Below are positions 11,102-20,155 of a stretch of 64,000 nucleotides of DNA, piece after piece; the first letter of the stretch is position 1, and the number at the start of each line of letters is the position of its first letter. The stretch comes from an uncultured Gemmatimonadota bacterium (lineage in GTDB: Bacteria > Gemmatimonadota > Gemmatimonadetes > Gemmatimonadales > Gemmatimonadaceae). Location of the stretch: assembly GCA_903910555.1 (NCBI GenBank), contig CAIVZZ010000015.1, positions 62,001 to 126,000 of the forward strand. The letters are read 5' to 3'. The position numbers and the translations under genes are program-made. The notes under the pieces were generated by a model, which worked only from the letters and a program-made list of their open reading frames with translations, searched no databases and was not told where the DNA came from.

Positions 11102-12045
11102 AGACGAGTCAGCGGCTGTTCCTCGCAGTCATCCCGGCGGTGCTCGGTGTTCTCACAGTCGCCGGACTCGCCTATTGGGGCGAATACGCGCGCGCCGCCC
11201 CCGAGATCGTCGTGATCATCGCCGCACTTGCGGCCGTTGGTTCGCTCGTGATGGCGTGGTACAACACACGCTACGTCGCACAGCGCATCGCGCAGCTTGC
11301 CGCGAAAGTCGAGGTGAAATCCGGGCTCGACGAACTCGACGCAATCGAGACCGTTGTCGATCGCTACACGAGCGCGCTGCGCGAAGCCGAACAACGACGT
11401 GCGAAGGCGCAGGCCGCCGCCGACACGCGCATCCGCGAGCACGGCGAGCTGATGTCGCAGGTTGCGTCGACGGTGTCGAAGGGCATCGACGAGATCCGCC
11501 TTCCACTCTACATCTTGCTCGAGAACCGCTTCGGCGACCTCAACGACAATCAGGAAGAAATGCTGGAATCCGCCCGCACCGCGGCGGAGCAGGTGAACAC
11601 AGACGCCGACCGGCTGGCGGAGATCGGTGCGCTCGATCGGGGTGCGCTGACGCTGCGCAGCGATCGCGTGCACGTCGCCGATGTGATCCAATCATTGAGA
11701 CCCACGGTCGACAGCGAAGGCGCGCGCGCAGGAGTCCGGGTTGAAGTCGACATCGAGCCCGCGCTCCCGCCGGTCACCGGCGATCGCGGACGCCTTCAGG
11801 AAGCGCTCGCGCTCGTACTCGCAGATTCCGTCCGGCGCACGCCGTCCGGAGGGAAGGTGCGCATAGTCATCGGCGCGAAAGGCCACGCGATCTCTATAGT
11901 GGTGGAGCACGGCGCACCGCCCGCACCTGACGTGGCTTCCGCACTCGCGCAGCGTCTGATCGAAGCGCACGGAGCAACTTTCGAACGCTCGCCCGGTCAA
12001 ATCTCGGTCAATCTTCCCGTAGCGCGGGTGTCTGGCACCGTGTAG
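11098..12045 (+). CDS. Degenerate histidine-kinase-like membrane protein coupled to the KdpD sensor
   Basis: A GTG at 11098 overlaps the preceding stop. The 315-aa product has two N-terminal helices (about residues 8-27 and 38-58), a HAMP-like linker, a long helical DHp-like segment (about 85-175) and a HATPase-like fold (about 190-310). The phosphoacceptor position reads STVSKGIDEIRLPLYILLEN, with no His where SHELRTPL is expected. The N-box is changed (LVLADSVRRTP) and the G1 and G2 glycine boxes are missing. It is therefore probably a non-catalytic pseudokinase, perhaps a membrane scaffold linking the soluble KdpD sensor to the kinase at 329-1870. The fold assignment is moderately sure. 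The role is inference. Confidence 0.7.
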   Translation: MKTSQRLFLAVIPAVLGVLTVAGLAYWGEYARAAPEIVVIIAALAAVGSLVMAWYNTRYVAQRIAQLAAKVEVKSGLDELDAIETVVDRYTSALREAEQRRAKAQAAADTRIREHGELMSQVASTVSKGIDEIRLPLYILLENRFGDLNDNQEEMLESARTAAEQVNTDADRLAEIGALDRGALTLRSDRVHVADVIQSLRPTVDSEGARAGVRVEVDIEPALPPVTGDRGRLQEALALVLADSVRRTPSGGKVRIVIGAKGHAISIVVEHGAPPAPDVASALAQRLIEAHGATFERSPGQISVNLPVARVSGTV

Positions 12046-12055
12046 CCTTACCGCG

Positions 12056-14002
12056 ATGCCCGGCATCTCATTTAAGCGTTATCTGATCGGCAAGCCGCTC
12101 TCCAACGAGCGGATGGATCACGAACGTCTCAACAAAAAGACGGCGCTCGCCGTGCTTTCGTCCGACGCCATCTCGTCCGTGGCGTACGCGACCGACCAAA
12201 TTCTGTTCGTACTCGGCGGCGCGATCGGCGTTGCCGCGGTGCAATACGTTTTCCCGATTTCCGCCGTTATCGTCGCGCTGCTGGTGCTCGTTGGGATCAG
12301 CTACCAGCAGACGATCCACGCGTATCCGGGGGGCGGCGGATCGTACACGGTCGCCAAGGAAAACCTCGGACAGCGCGCCGGGCTGATCGCCGCGGCCGCG
12401 CTTCTCACCGACTACATCCTGACCGTTGCCGTGTCGGTTTCCGGCGGCGTCGCGGCGATCACCTCCGCGTATCCCGCGCTCGTCCCGCACACCGTCGCGA
12501 TTGGCATTGGCGCGATTCTCCTGCTGATGGTGGTGAACCTGCGAGGCGTGCGCGAAGCGGGGATCGCGTTCAGCCTGCCGACGTATGCGTTCATCGGCAT
12601 GATGCTCGTGCTGATTGGAGTTGGACTGTGGAAACTCCGGAATGGCGTAACCCCTGTCGCAGTTGTCGCGCCGCTCGATGTCGATCGCACAACCGCCGGC
12701 CACGCGTTCCCGGCAGGATACGCGCTGCTCTTCCTGCTGCTGCGCGGCTTCGCTGAAGGGTGCGCCGCGATGACCGGCACCGAGGCCATCTCGAACGGCG
12801 TGCAGGCCTTCAGGGCCCCCACGCAGAAGAACGCCGCGATCACCCTGTCGTGGATGGTCGCGATCCTCGCAACGTTCTTCCTCGGTGTCAGCTACATGGC
12901 ACATCAGTACGCCGTGATGCCGACGACCGCCGAGACGGTATTGTCGCAGCTCGGCCACCACGTATTCGGCGCCGGGCTCGCGTACTACGCGCTTCAGTAT
13001 TCGACCTTTGCGATTCTCGTGCTCGCGGCGAATACCGCGTTCGCCGATTTTCCACGCCTCGCTGGAATCCTCGCGAACGACAAGTTCATGCCCAGCCAGC
13101 TTGCTGCGCGCGGCGATCGTCTCGCGTTCTCGAACGGCATTATAAGTCTCGCGCTCATCGCGATGCTGCTCGTATGGCTCTTCCATGGCGACACGAACGC
13201 GCTGATCCCGCTCTATGCGATTGGTGTGTTCGTGTGCTTCACGCTCTCGCAGGCCGGCATGGTGATGCACTGGCTGCGCACGAAAGAGCAGGGATGGCGG
13301 TGGAGGGCAGCGCTGAACGGCGTCGGCGCATTCGCAACGGGGATAGTCTCGATCATTCAGATCGTGACGAAGTTCGCGGCTGGGGCGTGGATTGTCGCAC
13401 TGATCATTCCGTTGTTCATTCTGATCCTGCAGTCGATTCAGACGCATTACCGCCGGTTTGCGATCGACATCGCGTTCCGCGGGAGGAGTCCGATTCTGCC
13501 GCACGAGCACACGGTGGTGGTTCCGATCGGCGCGGTGAACAAGGCGACAGCGGCGGCGCTGGTCTACGCGACTACGCTATCACGTAACGTGCGCGCGATC
13601 CACATCGAAGTAGACGCGAAGGCGACGCCAAAGCTCGAGCGCGAGTGGGACCGCTGGGACATCGGGTACGAACTTGAAATTCTTTCTTCGCCATACCGCA
13701 GCATCGTGCGGCCGCTCGTCGAGTACGTGCTGAAGCTGCAGGATGAAACGCCGGGCGCGCTCGTGACGGTGGTGACACCTGAGCTCGTGCCGCGCCATTG
13801 GTGGGAGTACCTGCTGCACAACAAGACTGCGCTGTATATCCGCACCGCGTTCGTGTTCAAGCCGAACGTTGTCGTGGTAGCTGTGCCGTATCTGCTCGGC
13901 CACGACTACGAGCACGAGGAGCGTGGGCCGCGATGGACCGCCGAGGCATCGGTGATTACCGGCGAAGTGTCGGCCGCAATCAGGCCACGGAACACTCCGT
14001 AG
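12056..14002 (+). CDS. kimA: KimA-type high-affinity potassium importer (APC superfamily)
   Basis: The 648-aa protein begins FKRYLIGKPLSNER, then has the segments ALAVLSSDAISSVAYATDQIL, HAYPGGGGSYTVAKENLG and GFAEGCAAMTGTEAISNGV. These correspond segment by segment to Bacillus subtilis KimA (YdaO) as I remember it. The C-terminal cytosolic domain also matches, ending LLHNKTALYIRT and VVAVPYLL. About twelve membrane helices precede this roughly 150-residue domain. KimA is a proton-coupled K+ importer, inhibited by c-di-AMP in Firmicutes. Database labels often call this family 'amino acid permease', but the kdp/kup context supports K+. It starts 10 nt after the pseudokinase gene and probably ends the operon. 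Confidence 0.85.
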   Translation: MPGISFKRYLIGKPLSNERMDHERLNKKTALAVLSSDAISSVAYATDQILFVLGGAIGVAAVQYVFPISAVIVALLVLVGISYQQTIHAYPGGGGSYTVAKENLGQRAGLIAAAALLTDYILTVAVSVSGGVAAITSAYPALVPHTVAIGIGAILLLMVVNLRGVREAGIAFSLPTYAFIGMMLVLIGVGLWKLRNGVTPVAVVAPLDVDRTTAGHAFPAGYALLFLLLRGFAEGCAAMTGTEAISNGVQAFRAPTQKNAAITLSWMVAILATFFLGVSYMAHQYAVMPTTAETVLSQLGHHVFGAGLAYYALQYSTFAILVLAANTAFADFPRLAGILANDKFMPSQLAARGDRLAFSNGIISLALIAMLLVWLFHGDTNALIPLYAIGVFVCFTLSQAGMVMHWLRTKEQGWRWRAALNGVGAFATGIVSIIQIVTKFAAGAWIVALIIPLFILILQSIQTHYRRFAIDIAFRGRSPILPHEHTVVVPIGAVNKATAAALVYATTLSRNVRAIHIEVDAKATPKLEREWDRWDIGYELEILSSPYRSIVRPLVEYVLKLQDETPGALVTVVTPELVPRHWWEYLLHNKTALYIRTAFVFKPNVVVVAVPYLLGHDYEHEERGPRWTAEASVITGEVSAAIRPRNTP

Positions 14003-14006
14003 CGAG

Positions 14007-14069
14007 CGTCGGTAAGAGGGGATCTGGCAGGACAGATGGCAGAGGGCACAGATCGGTCCCCCACCGACG
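14007..14069 (+). promoter_or_regulatory. 63-nt interrupted hairpin in the leader of the next gene
   Basis: The outer arms CGTCGGT (14007-14013) and ACCGACG (14063-14069) pair perfectly. The inner strands GGGGATCTG (14018-14026) and CAGATC plus CCCCC (14049-14062) pair with a small bulge. The 3' arm ends at the first base of the ribosome site GGAGAG (14069-14074) of the gene at 14080, so folding could affect translation. The loop contains GACAGATGGCAGAGGGCACAG-like purine-rich repeats often seen in dispersed intergenic elements. It could be a leader structure, a terminator for the upstream operon (though there is no T tract), or a mobile repeat. Confidence 0.5.
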
Positions 14070-14079
14070 GAGAGCTCCA

Positions 14080-14997
14080 TTGCGAACGCTGACCGCTGTA
14101 GGTCTCGCCCTGATTTGCGCGGTTCCCTCCGTTCTACAGGCGCAGAAGGCGCTCGCCCCGGTGCGCGGAACCGTCGTCGACAGCGCGGGGCATCCGATTG
14201 AGAGCGTTGAGGTTTCCGCGACCGCGGTCGGCCGCGCGACGCGCACGGACAGCGATGGGCATTTCGAGATCGACACGCTCGTCGCCGGGACGAATCGTCT
14301 GTTGGTCCGGCGACTCGGATGGAAGGCCATCGACACGACGTTCATACTCGACGCGAAGAATCCGCGCGAGATGCATTTCGTACTGTCGCGCCTCGCGCAG
14401 TCGCTCGACGAAGTTCGCATTGTGTCACATGACGATTGCCCGACAAAAACGCTTGAGGGGTTTGAATGCCGTCGCCGGGCCGGGATCGGCGCGTTCCGCG
14501 ACAGCGCTGACCTGGCCGACCTCAAGCCCGTTTGCGCCGCGAACATGTTTCAGGGAATGGAGGGAGTGCGCCTCGTGCCGTCATTGGGATGTCCGCGGCT
14601 CGAATCGACGAAGGGATGGCGCTGCATGCGTACGCTCGTCGACGGAAAGGTGCCGACGAATTCCTTCCAGTTCAAAATGTCGGACTATGTTGCCGTCGAG
14701 TTCTACGACGAAGAAGACAAAGTTCCTGAGTGGTACAAGAACTATGCATATGCGAACTCGACGCAGGGTGTGGCGACGCGCCAGATGAAAAAGGGTGGCG
14801 ACATAATTTACCGCCAGCCGTCGATGCCCGGCCGCTCGTGCGCGCTCCTCATGTACTGGACGAAACTCGCGACACGATCTGATCCGTCGCTCGACCAGAA
14901 CAAAACCACAACGCGGTTGATGCAGGCCCGCCGCGATTCGATCGCAGCGCGTCAACGAGCGATTGTCGATTCGCTCGCCGCGGCAAAGAGGCCTTAG
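14080..14997 (+). CDS. Secreted protein with carboxypeptidase-regulatory-like domain and plug-like region
   Basis: The TTG at 14080 follows GGAGAG by five bases and gives a 305-aa product with a signal peptide (LRTLTAVGLALICAVPSVLQA|QK). Residues about 28-110 form a CarboxypepD_reg/transthyretin-like sandwich (VRGTVVDSAGHPIESVEVSA, TDSDGHFEI). The remainder resembles a TonB plug-like stretch with paired cysteines and no following beta barrel. Gemmatimonadota and Bacteroidota encode many such proteins, some fused to TonB-dependent receptors. Its substrate is unknown. The stop overlaps that of the minus-strand gene by 4 nt. It could be a periplasmic binding or accessory protein, or a remnant of a receptor. 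Confidence 0.65.
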   Translation: MRTLTAVGLALICAVPSVLQAQKALAPVRGTVVDSAGHPIESVEVSATAVGRATRTDSDGHFEIDTLVAGTNRLLVRRLGWKAIDTTFILDAKNPREMHFVLSRLAQSLDEVRIVSHDDCPTKTLEGFECRRRAGIGAFRDSADLADLKPVCAANMFQGMEGVRLVPSLGCPRLESTKGWRCMRTLVDGKVPTNSFQFKMSDYVAVEFYDEEDKVPEWYKNYAYANSTQGVATRQMKKGGDIIYRQPSMPGRSCALLMYWTKLATRSDPSLDQNKTTTRLMQARRDSIAARQRAIVDSLAAAKRP

Positions 14998-16133
14998 CCT
15001 TCGGCCTGCAGGCGCAAATAATACTGCCGCTTGAACTCTTCGAGCGTCGCGTCCGCGAACATATCGTCGGCAATCGCGGCAATCTCTTCGGCCTCGCGCC
15101 ACGCTTCGCGCAGCTCGTCGAGCTCACCAGCGAGCGCGCGACGCTCCGCGTCTTCGTTCGCCGCCATTTCCAGCGCGAGTCTATTCACCGACGGCAAACG
15201 ATAGAGCGGCATCGCCGGTTCACTCCCCGTGCCGCCATGCCCCCAGAACGAACGGTTCGCCAGCCGCAGTGCGAGCCGTTCGGCGACACTCGCCGCCGCA
15301 GGTTCTGCAGGTCCGGTGTCGGGCGCATCCGGATGCAGTCCCCACTCCGTGCGCATCGCGAGCGATGCAATGCGCGTAAAGAAACCGGAGGGATCGCTCG
15401 CATCTCCCAGCTTCGAAATCGCCCACTGAACTTCGGAGTTGCTGGCGGCCGCAAAGTTGAGTACGGCGAGCAGTTTGCCCGCGGTATGCAGCCCCGACCC
15501 CTCGGCGAGCATCGACTGCCCGTCATCGTGCGTCACGCGCACGCGCCACGGCAGATCACGCTCGGGCCGGATGAGTTCGGCCTGCGCGAGGTGGCTGTAG
15601 CGGATCACAATGCGCCGGTTGTTCTCGTCGGTGCCGTGCGCGAGGACGGAATCCCCGCGGCGCATCGTGCTCACGCGGAGGACGGCGGCATCACTCAGTC
15701 CGGCAACCGACGCGCCGTTGGCCAGCAACGCGGCGATTTTGCGCGCGACATATCTGCCGCCGCGCTTGACGAGTCCGCGCGCCGGTTCGGCGCTGCGCGC
15801 CCAGCGCTGGAGCTTCGCGCCGTAGCGCCATGAGGCGATCTCGGAGGGAAGGGCATCGCCGATCCGCACGAGCTCAAGACGGGATTTTGTTCGCGCGAGC
15901 CCGATGTTCTCTATCGTGTAGCGCTGCCACGTATCACGAAACAGCCGCTCACACTTCTCGATCGGCTCCCAGCGTTCCTCGAGCGGTGTGAGGTTCCAGC
16001 GGCCGCAGTGCGTGCACACCACCCACAGCCGTCCTTTCTTCGCATCGAATGCAAGGCGCTGCCCAACGGGGCACTCAGCAACAGTGTCGTTCGCACCCAG
16101 ATCAACGTGACAGAAAAGACAGGTGGAGAACAT
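14994..16133 (-). CDS. Uncharacterised 379-aa protein with N-terminal zinc ribbon
   Basis: I do not recognise a named family. The N-terminus has two CxxC pairs (CLFC at 5-8 and CTHC at about 40-43) with another Cys near 21, suggesting a treble-clef or ribbon Zn site. The middle is alpha/beta without an obvious enzyme motif. Residues about 320-365 are charged and strongly helical (RALAGELDELREAWREAEE), probably a coiled coil. There is no signal peptide or membrane span, so it is likely cytoplasmic. A purine-rich ribosome site (GGTAGGTAG) precedes the ATG at 16133. It is the last gene of a minus-strand run after dcd and the M3 peptidase, with a 15-nt gap to the latter. Coding-type third-position GC supports a real gene. 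Confidence 0.75.
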   Translation of the reverse strand: MFSTCLFCHVDLGANDTVAECPVGQRLAFDAKKGRLWVVCTHCGRWNLTPLEERWEPIEKCERLFRDTWQRYTIENIGLARTKSRLELVRIGDALPSEIASWRYGAKLQRWARSAEPARGLVKRGGRYVARKIAALLANGASVAGLSDAAVLRVSTMRRGDSVLAHGTDENNRRIVIRYSHLAQAELIRPERDLPWRVRVTHDDGQSMLAEGSGLHTAGKLLAVLNFAAASNSEVQWAISKLGDASDPSGFFTRIASLAMRTEWGLHPDAPDTGPAEPAAASVAERLALRLANRSFWGHGGTGSEPAMPLYRLPSVNRLALEMAANEDAERRALAGELDELREAWREAEEIAAIADDMFADATLEEFKRQYYLRLQAEG

Positions 16134-16148
16134 CGTGCTGCTACCTAC

Positions 16149-18293
16149 CTATTTGAGCCCTCTCTGTTCGAGCAGAGCGCCGACCTGAGGATCGCGTCCG
16201 CGGAACTTCCGGTAAAGAACCGCGACATCGTCGGTCCCTCCTTTAGACAAGATCATGTCGCGGAATCGTTGCCCGTTGGCGCGCGTGAGGCCGCCGTGCT
16301 CGGTGAACCACTGGTACGCGTCATCGTCGAGCACTTCGCTCCACATGTACGCGTAGTAGTTCGCGCTGTACCCGCCGCTCCAGATGTGCGCGAAGTACGC
16401 GCTGCGGTAACGGGGTGGAATCAGCGGCATCTCAACATTGAAGTGCTTGAGCGCCGCACTTTCAAATGCGTCGACGTCGGCCTGTTTTTCACCGGGCGCC
16501 AGCGTGTGCCACGCCATGTCGAGGAGCATCGCTTGAACGGTTTCGCCTGTTGCGAATCCCTGATTGAAGGTCTTCGCCTTCTTCAGCTTTTCCACTAAAT
16601 CCGCAGGCATCGGCTTGCCCGTCTGATAATGCTTCGCGTAGTTCGCGAGCACGCTCGGATAGAGCGCCCAGTGTTCGTTGAACTGCGACGGAAACTCCAC
16701 GAAATCCGTCGGCACGTTCGTTCCCGTGAGACGCGGATACTCGACATGCGTCATCATCGCGTGCAGCGCGTGTCCGAACTCATGAAACATCGTCGTCGCG
16801 TCGTCGAACGTGAGGAGGGCGGGCTGCCCGGCACTCGGCTTCACGAAATTCGTGACGTTGTAAATCACGGGCTTCGTCTTGAGCAGACCCGTGCCGTCGA
16901 CAAAACTATTTTCCCACGCGCCGCCAATTTTATTGTCGCGCTTGAAATAGTCGCAGTACCAGAGCGCCATCGATGATCCATCGGCGTCGAACACTTCAAA
17001 GACGCGCACGTCCGGATGATACACCGGGAGATCTTTGCGCTCCTTGAATGTCAGGCCGTACAGCTCGTGCGCCGCGAAGAACACACCATCGTGCAAGACG
17101 CGGTCGAGCTCGAAGTACGGCTTCAGCTGCGCGTCATCCAGCGCGTACTGCGCCTTTCTCACCTGCTCGGCGTAGTACTGCCAGTCCCACGGCTCGACCT
17201 TGAAGCCGCCTTTTTGCTGATCGACGAGCGCTTGAATGGCCTTGGCCTCACCGTCTGCTTTTGCTTTGACCGCCGGAACCATATCGGTCAGGAGTTTGAT
17301 CGCGCGATCGGGCGTCTTCGCCATCTGATCGTCGGTGACGTACGCGGCGAGATTCGGGAACCCGAGCAGCTTGGCGCGTTCAGCACGGAGCTGGGCGAGA
17401 CGGAGGATCAGCGCGCGCGTGTCGTTTGAATCGCCGTGTTCGGTGCGCGTGGTGGAGGCGCGAAAGAGTTTCTCGCGCGTCGCGCGATCGCTGAGGGAAG
17501 TCTGATAAGGCTGCTGCGTGGTGTTCTGGAGGGGGAGCACCCATTTGCCGTCGAGATTGCGCGCCTTCGCAGCGTCAGCCGCGGCGGCGATCGCCGCATC
17601 GCTCATGCCGGCGAGCTCAGCTTTGTCCGAGACGACGACGCCGCCGGCCTTCGTGGCTTCGAGCAGGCGATTCTGGAAGTCGGTGGTGAGCTTCGATTCT
17701 TCCTGGTTGAGCGCGCGCAGTTTCGTTTTGTCGGGTTCGGAAAGCAGCGCTCCCGAGCGAACGAAGTCCTTGTAGTACCGCTCGACCAGAAAGCGCTGCA
17801 CGCTGTCGAGTCCAAGCGTCGCGCGCTTGTCATACAGCGCCTTGATGCGCGCGAACAGTGCGGGATTCATGTGGATCGCGTCGAAGTGCGCCGCGAGTTT
17901 CGGAGCGATCGCCGCCTGCACCTGCTGAAGCGTGTCGTTCGTGTTCGCCTGCGTAACCGCTTGGAACACATTGTTCGCGCGGGTGAGCATATCACCCGTT
18001 TTTTCGAGCGCGACGATGGTGTTGTCGAAAGTCGGCTCGGCGGAATCCGCGATCTTCGTCACTTCGGCGATCTGCACGCGCATTCCTTCTTCGAGCGCCG
18101 GCTGATAGTCGTCGTTGTGGATCTTGTCGAACGGCGGCGCCTGATAGAGCAGGGTGCTCGCGTTCGCAAACGGGTTCGAGGGCGAAAATGGTTTGACGGT
18201 GGTGTTCGGTGTGTTCATGGCCGTTTTCGAGCCGCCGCACGCGGCGAGGAAGATTGCAAATCCCAGAGCGAGCGGGCGACGGTCGGGCATCAT
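16149..18293 (-). CDS. dcp: M3-family metallopeptidase lipoprotein (peptidyl-dipeptidase Dcp-like)
   Basis: Starting at ATG 18293, the 714-aa product has a lipoprotein signal ending FLAA|CGG, so the mature enzyme is probably anchored in the envelope. The zinc site is intact: MFHEFGHALHAMM supplies HExxH, and the downstream Glu lies in DFVEFPSQFNEHW. The overall layout is that of oligopeptidase A/Dcp (about 680 aa), which removes dipeptides from the C-termini of oligopeptides. The frame stays open upstream into the dcd gene, but those codons give no peptidase homology and the lipobox fixes the start. It sits 47 nt after dcd on the same strand. Confidence 0.92.
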   Translation of the reverse strand: MMPDRRPLALGFAIFLAACGGSKTAMNTPNTTVKPFSPSNPFANASTLLYQAPPFDKIHNDDYQPALEEGMRVQIAEVTKIADSAEPTFDNTIVALEKTGDMLTRANNVFQAVTQANTNDTLQQVQAAIAPKLAAHFDAIHMNPALFARIKALYDKRATLGLDSVQRFLVERYYKDFVRSGALLSEPDKTKLRALNQEESKLTTDFQNRLLEATKAGGVVVSDKAELAGMSDAAIAAAADAAKARNLDGKWVLPLQNTTQQPYQTSLSDRATREKLFRASTTRTEHGDSNDTRALILRLAQLRAERAKLLGFPNLAAYVTDDQMAKTPDRAIKLLTDMVPAVKAKADGEAKAIQALVDQQKGGFKVEPWDWQYYAEQVRKAQYALDDAQLKPYFELDRVLHDGVFFAAHELYGLTFKERKDLPVYHPDVRVFEVFDADGSSMALWYCDYFKRDNKIGGAWENSFVDGTGLLKTKPVIYNVTNFVKPSAGQPALLTFDDATTMFHEFGHALHAMMTHVEYPRLTGTNVPTDFVEFPSQFNEHWALYPSVLANYAKHYQTGKPMPADLVEKLKKAKTFNQGFATGETVQAMLLDMAWHTLAPGEKQADVDAFESAALKHFNVEMPLIPPRYRSAYFAHIWSGGYSANYYAYMWSEVLDDDAYQWFTEHGGLTRANGQRFRDMILSKGGTDDVAVLYRKFRGRDPQVGALLEQRGLK

Positions 18294-18340
18294 GAACCTC
18301 GTAGTTAAGCGCAGGCTGTGCGACGCACGCCTGTGAGCGT

Positions 18341-18895
18341 TCAGATTTTCGGAAGCGTGATTCCGGTCTGTGACTGATACTTCCCCTTCTTGTCCTTGTA
18401 GCTCACTTCGGGCGGCTCGTCTCCCTCGAAGAACAGCACCTGCGCGATCCCTTCGTTCGCGTAAATCTTCGCGGGAAGCGGCGTTGTGTTCGAGATTTCG
18501 AGCGTCACATGACCTTCCCACTCCGGCTCGAATGGCGTGACGTTCGTGATGATTCCGCAGCGCGCGTACGTCGACTTGCCGACGGTGATCGTCATGACGT
18601 TTCGCGGAATCCGGAAATATTCCACCGAGCGTGACAGCGCGAACGAGTTCGGCGGCACGATGCACACATCGCCCTCGAACTCCACGAACGACTTCGGATC
18701 GAAGTGCTTGGGGTCAACGATCGAGCTCAGGACGTTCGTAAAGATCTTGAACTCGCGAGCCACGCGCATGTCATAGCCATATGAACTGACGCCGTAGGAG
18801 ATCACGCCGGAGCGAACCTGACTCGACTCATACGGTTCGATCATCCCGTGCTCTTTGGCCATCTTCGTGATCCAGCGGTCGTTCTTGATGCTCAT
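18341..18895 (-). CDS. dcd: dCTP deaminase
   Basis: The 184-aa protein begins [23 protein letters not shown], the usual Dcd N-terminus. It carries [21 protein letters not shown] and [20 protein letters not shown], which hold the nucleotide-binding and catalytic residues of the trimeric dUTPase/Dcd fold. It deaminates dCTP to dUTP for dTMP synthesis, or to dUMP if bifunctional (not distinguishable here). No Shine-Dalgarno is visible before the ATG. It is the first gene of the minus-strand run and diverges from nuoA across a 214-bp spacer. Confidence 0.95.
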   Translation of the reverse strand: MSIKNDRWITKMAKEHGMIEPYESSQVRSGVISYGVSSYGYDMRVAREFKIFTNVLSSIVDPKHFDPKSFVEFEGDVCIVPPNSFALSRSVEYFRIPRNVMTITVGKSTYARCGIITNVTPFEPEWEGHVTLEISNTTPLPAKIYANEGIAQVLFFEGDEPPEVSYKDKKGKYQSQTGITLPKI

Positions 18896-19039
18896 GAGAG
18901 ATTCGTCGCAGGAATTTTGGAGGGAAATTGAGGCCGCGCGGGGAATCTACCGCTCAGTCGCGGTCCATCGCCATTCGATTGTAACTCGGCACTCGAAACC
19001 GGCAGCTGTCGTCTCACAGCTTTGCCTTTGCAGTGTCCG

Positions 19040-19069
19040 TTGACACGTACCGAACCCCCTCCCTAACTT
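19040..19069 (+). promoter_or_regulatory. Candidate nuo operon promoter
   Basis: TTGACA at 19040-19045 is a perfect -35 hexamer. TAACTT at 19064-19069 follows after 18 bp as a -10. A transcript would start near 19076, leaving a leader of about 34 nt before nuoA that contains the palindrome at 19079-19096. It lies in the dcd/nuoA divergent spacer (18896-19109), the only noncoding DNA before fourteen coupled nuo genes. Confidence 0.5.
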
Positions 19070-19078
19070 TACGGGCGT

Positions 19079-19096
19079 TCGTGAAATCTTTCACGA
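19079..19096. promoter_or_regulatory. 18-bp palindrome in the nuo leader
   Basis: TCGTGAAA-TC-TTTCACGA is a perfect 8-bp inverted repeat with a 2-bp centre. It starts just after the predicted transcription start and ends 13 bp before the nuoA ATG. The size and symmetry suit a dimeric repressor site better than an RNA hairpin, because the 2-nt loop is too tight. No ribosome site is visible between it and the ATG. Confidence 0.5.
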
Positions 19097-19109
19097 GCAA
19101 CTATTAGAC

Positions 19110-19514
19110 ATGGATCGCAACTACTTTCCAGTCCTCATCCTCCTCGGGTTCGTCGTCGCCAATGCGGTGATGATGCTTGCGCTCTCGCACTTCACACTGC
19201 GGGCGCACCCGACGCCGGAAAAACAGGTTCCCTACGAGTCCGGAATTCCGCCTCTCGGTGATGCCCGCGAGCGCTTTTCCGTCAAGTTTTACATGGTCGC
19301 GATGCTGTTTATCGTGTTCGACATCGAGACCGTGTTCATGATTCCGTGGGGCGTCTACTTCCGCCAGCTCTCCTGCTCGGTGCCGCTCGTCAACGGCGCC
19401 TGTCCGCCCGCTCAGATCCAGTTCTTCGGGCTTGGCGAGATGCTGGTCTTCATGGTCATCCTGCTCGTGGGATACGTATACGTCTGGAAGAAGGGAGCAT
19501 TGCAATGGGATTGA
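19110..19514 (+). CDS. nuoA: NADH-quinone oxidoreductase subunit A
   Basis: This 134-aa membrane subunit has three predicted helices and the conserved loop [21 protein letters not shown], then [11 protein letters not shown]. This loop lines the quinone-side hinge of complex I. It is the first gene of a complete nuoA-N operon. No Shine-Dalgarno precedes the ATG. Its 3' end overlaps nuoB by 10 nt. Confidence 0.97.
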   Translation: MDRNYFPVLILLGFVVANAVMMLALSHFTLRAHPTPEKQVPYESGIPPLGDARERFSVKFYMVAMLFIVFDIETVFMIPWGVYFRQLSCSVPLVNGACPPAQIQFFGLGEMLVFMVILLVGYVYVWKKGALQWD

Positions 19515-20155
19515 TCACCAAGCCGGAAGCCGGAGGCGCGGAAGCCGGAATGCCGCACATCGTTTCGGCTGAGCCGGCGGGCGGAGAGGGGTGGGTCACC
19601 ACCCGCCTCGACTTCCTCGTGAATTGGGGACGTTCAAACTCCCTGTGGCCGATGCCGTTCGGAACGGCCTGCTGCGCCATCGAGTTCATGGCAACCGCGG
19701 CCAGCAAGTTCGACCTCGCGCGCTTCGGCATGGAGCGCATGAGCTTCTCCCCGCGCCAGGCCGACGTGCTCATCTGCGCCGGCCGTGTCCCATTCAAACT
19801 CGCACCGGTTCTGCGCCGCATTTGGGAACAGATGCCGCAGCCGAAATGGGCGATCTCGATGGGCGCGTGCGCGTCGAGCGGCGGAATGTTCGACAACTAC
19901 GCCGTGGTGCAGGGCATCGATACGATCATTCCGGTGGATGTCTACGTGCCCGGCTGTCCGCCGCGTCCCGAAGGACTCATTTACGGGATCATGATGCTCC
20001 AGAAAAAAATCATGACCGAGCGGATGTCCAATAAATCCCTCCGCGATGAGATGGATCCGGATCCGATCTCCAAGCTCTACATCCCGGCGTCCCGCATCGA
20101 TGAGATCTCCGAGCCGTTCGGAAACTCGGTTCATCAGACGAGATCCGCGCCGTGA
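19505..20155 (+). CDS. nuoB: NADH-quinone oxidoreductase subunit B (N2 cluster)
   Basis: The ATG at 19505 gives 216 aa. The N2 [4Fe-4S] ligands are visible in [11 protein letters not shown] (adjacent Cys pair), GACASSGG and [11 protein letters not shown]. The subunit carries the terminal iron-sulfur cluster, which reduces the quinone. It has an N-terminal extension of about 30 residues and a C-terminal tail of about 40 residues beyond the core. The stop overlaps nuoC by 4 nt. Confidence 0.97.
   Translation: MGLITKPEAGGAEAGMPHIVSAEPAGGEGWVTTRLDFLVNWGRSNSLWPMPFGTACCAIEFMATAASKFDLARFGMERMSFSPRQADVLICAGRVPFKLAPVLRRIWEQMPQPKWAISMGACASSGGMFDNYAVVQGIDTIIPVDVYVPGCPPRPEGLIYGIMMLQKKIMTERMSNKSLRDEMDPDPISKLYIPASRIDEISEPFGNSVHQTRSAP

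Noticed and set aside
12068-13510. 480-codon minus-strand frame opposite the KimA-like gene
   Set aside because: Low-complexity Arg/Glu/His composition, no homology, lies wholly antisense to a conserved transporter.
18294-18665. Upstream extension of the M3 peptidase frame into dcd
   Set aside because: The extension overlaps conserved dcd codons, and the lipoprotein signal at 18293 fixes the true N-terminus.
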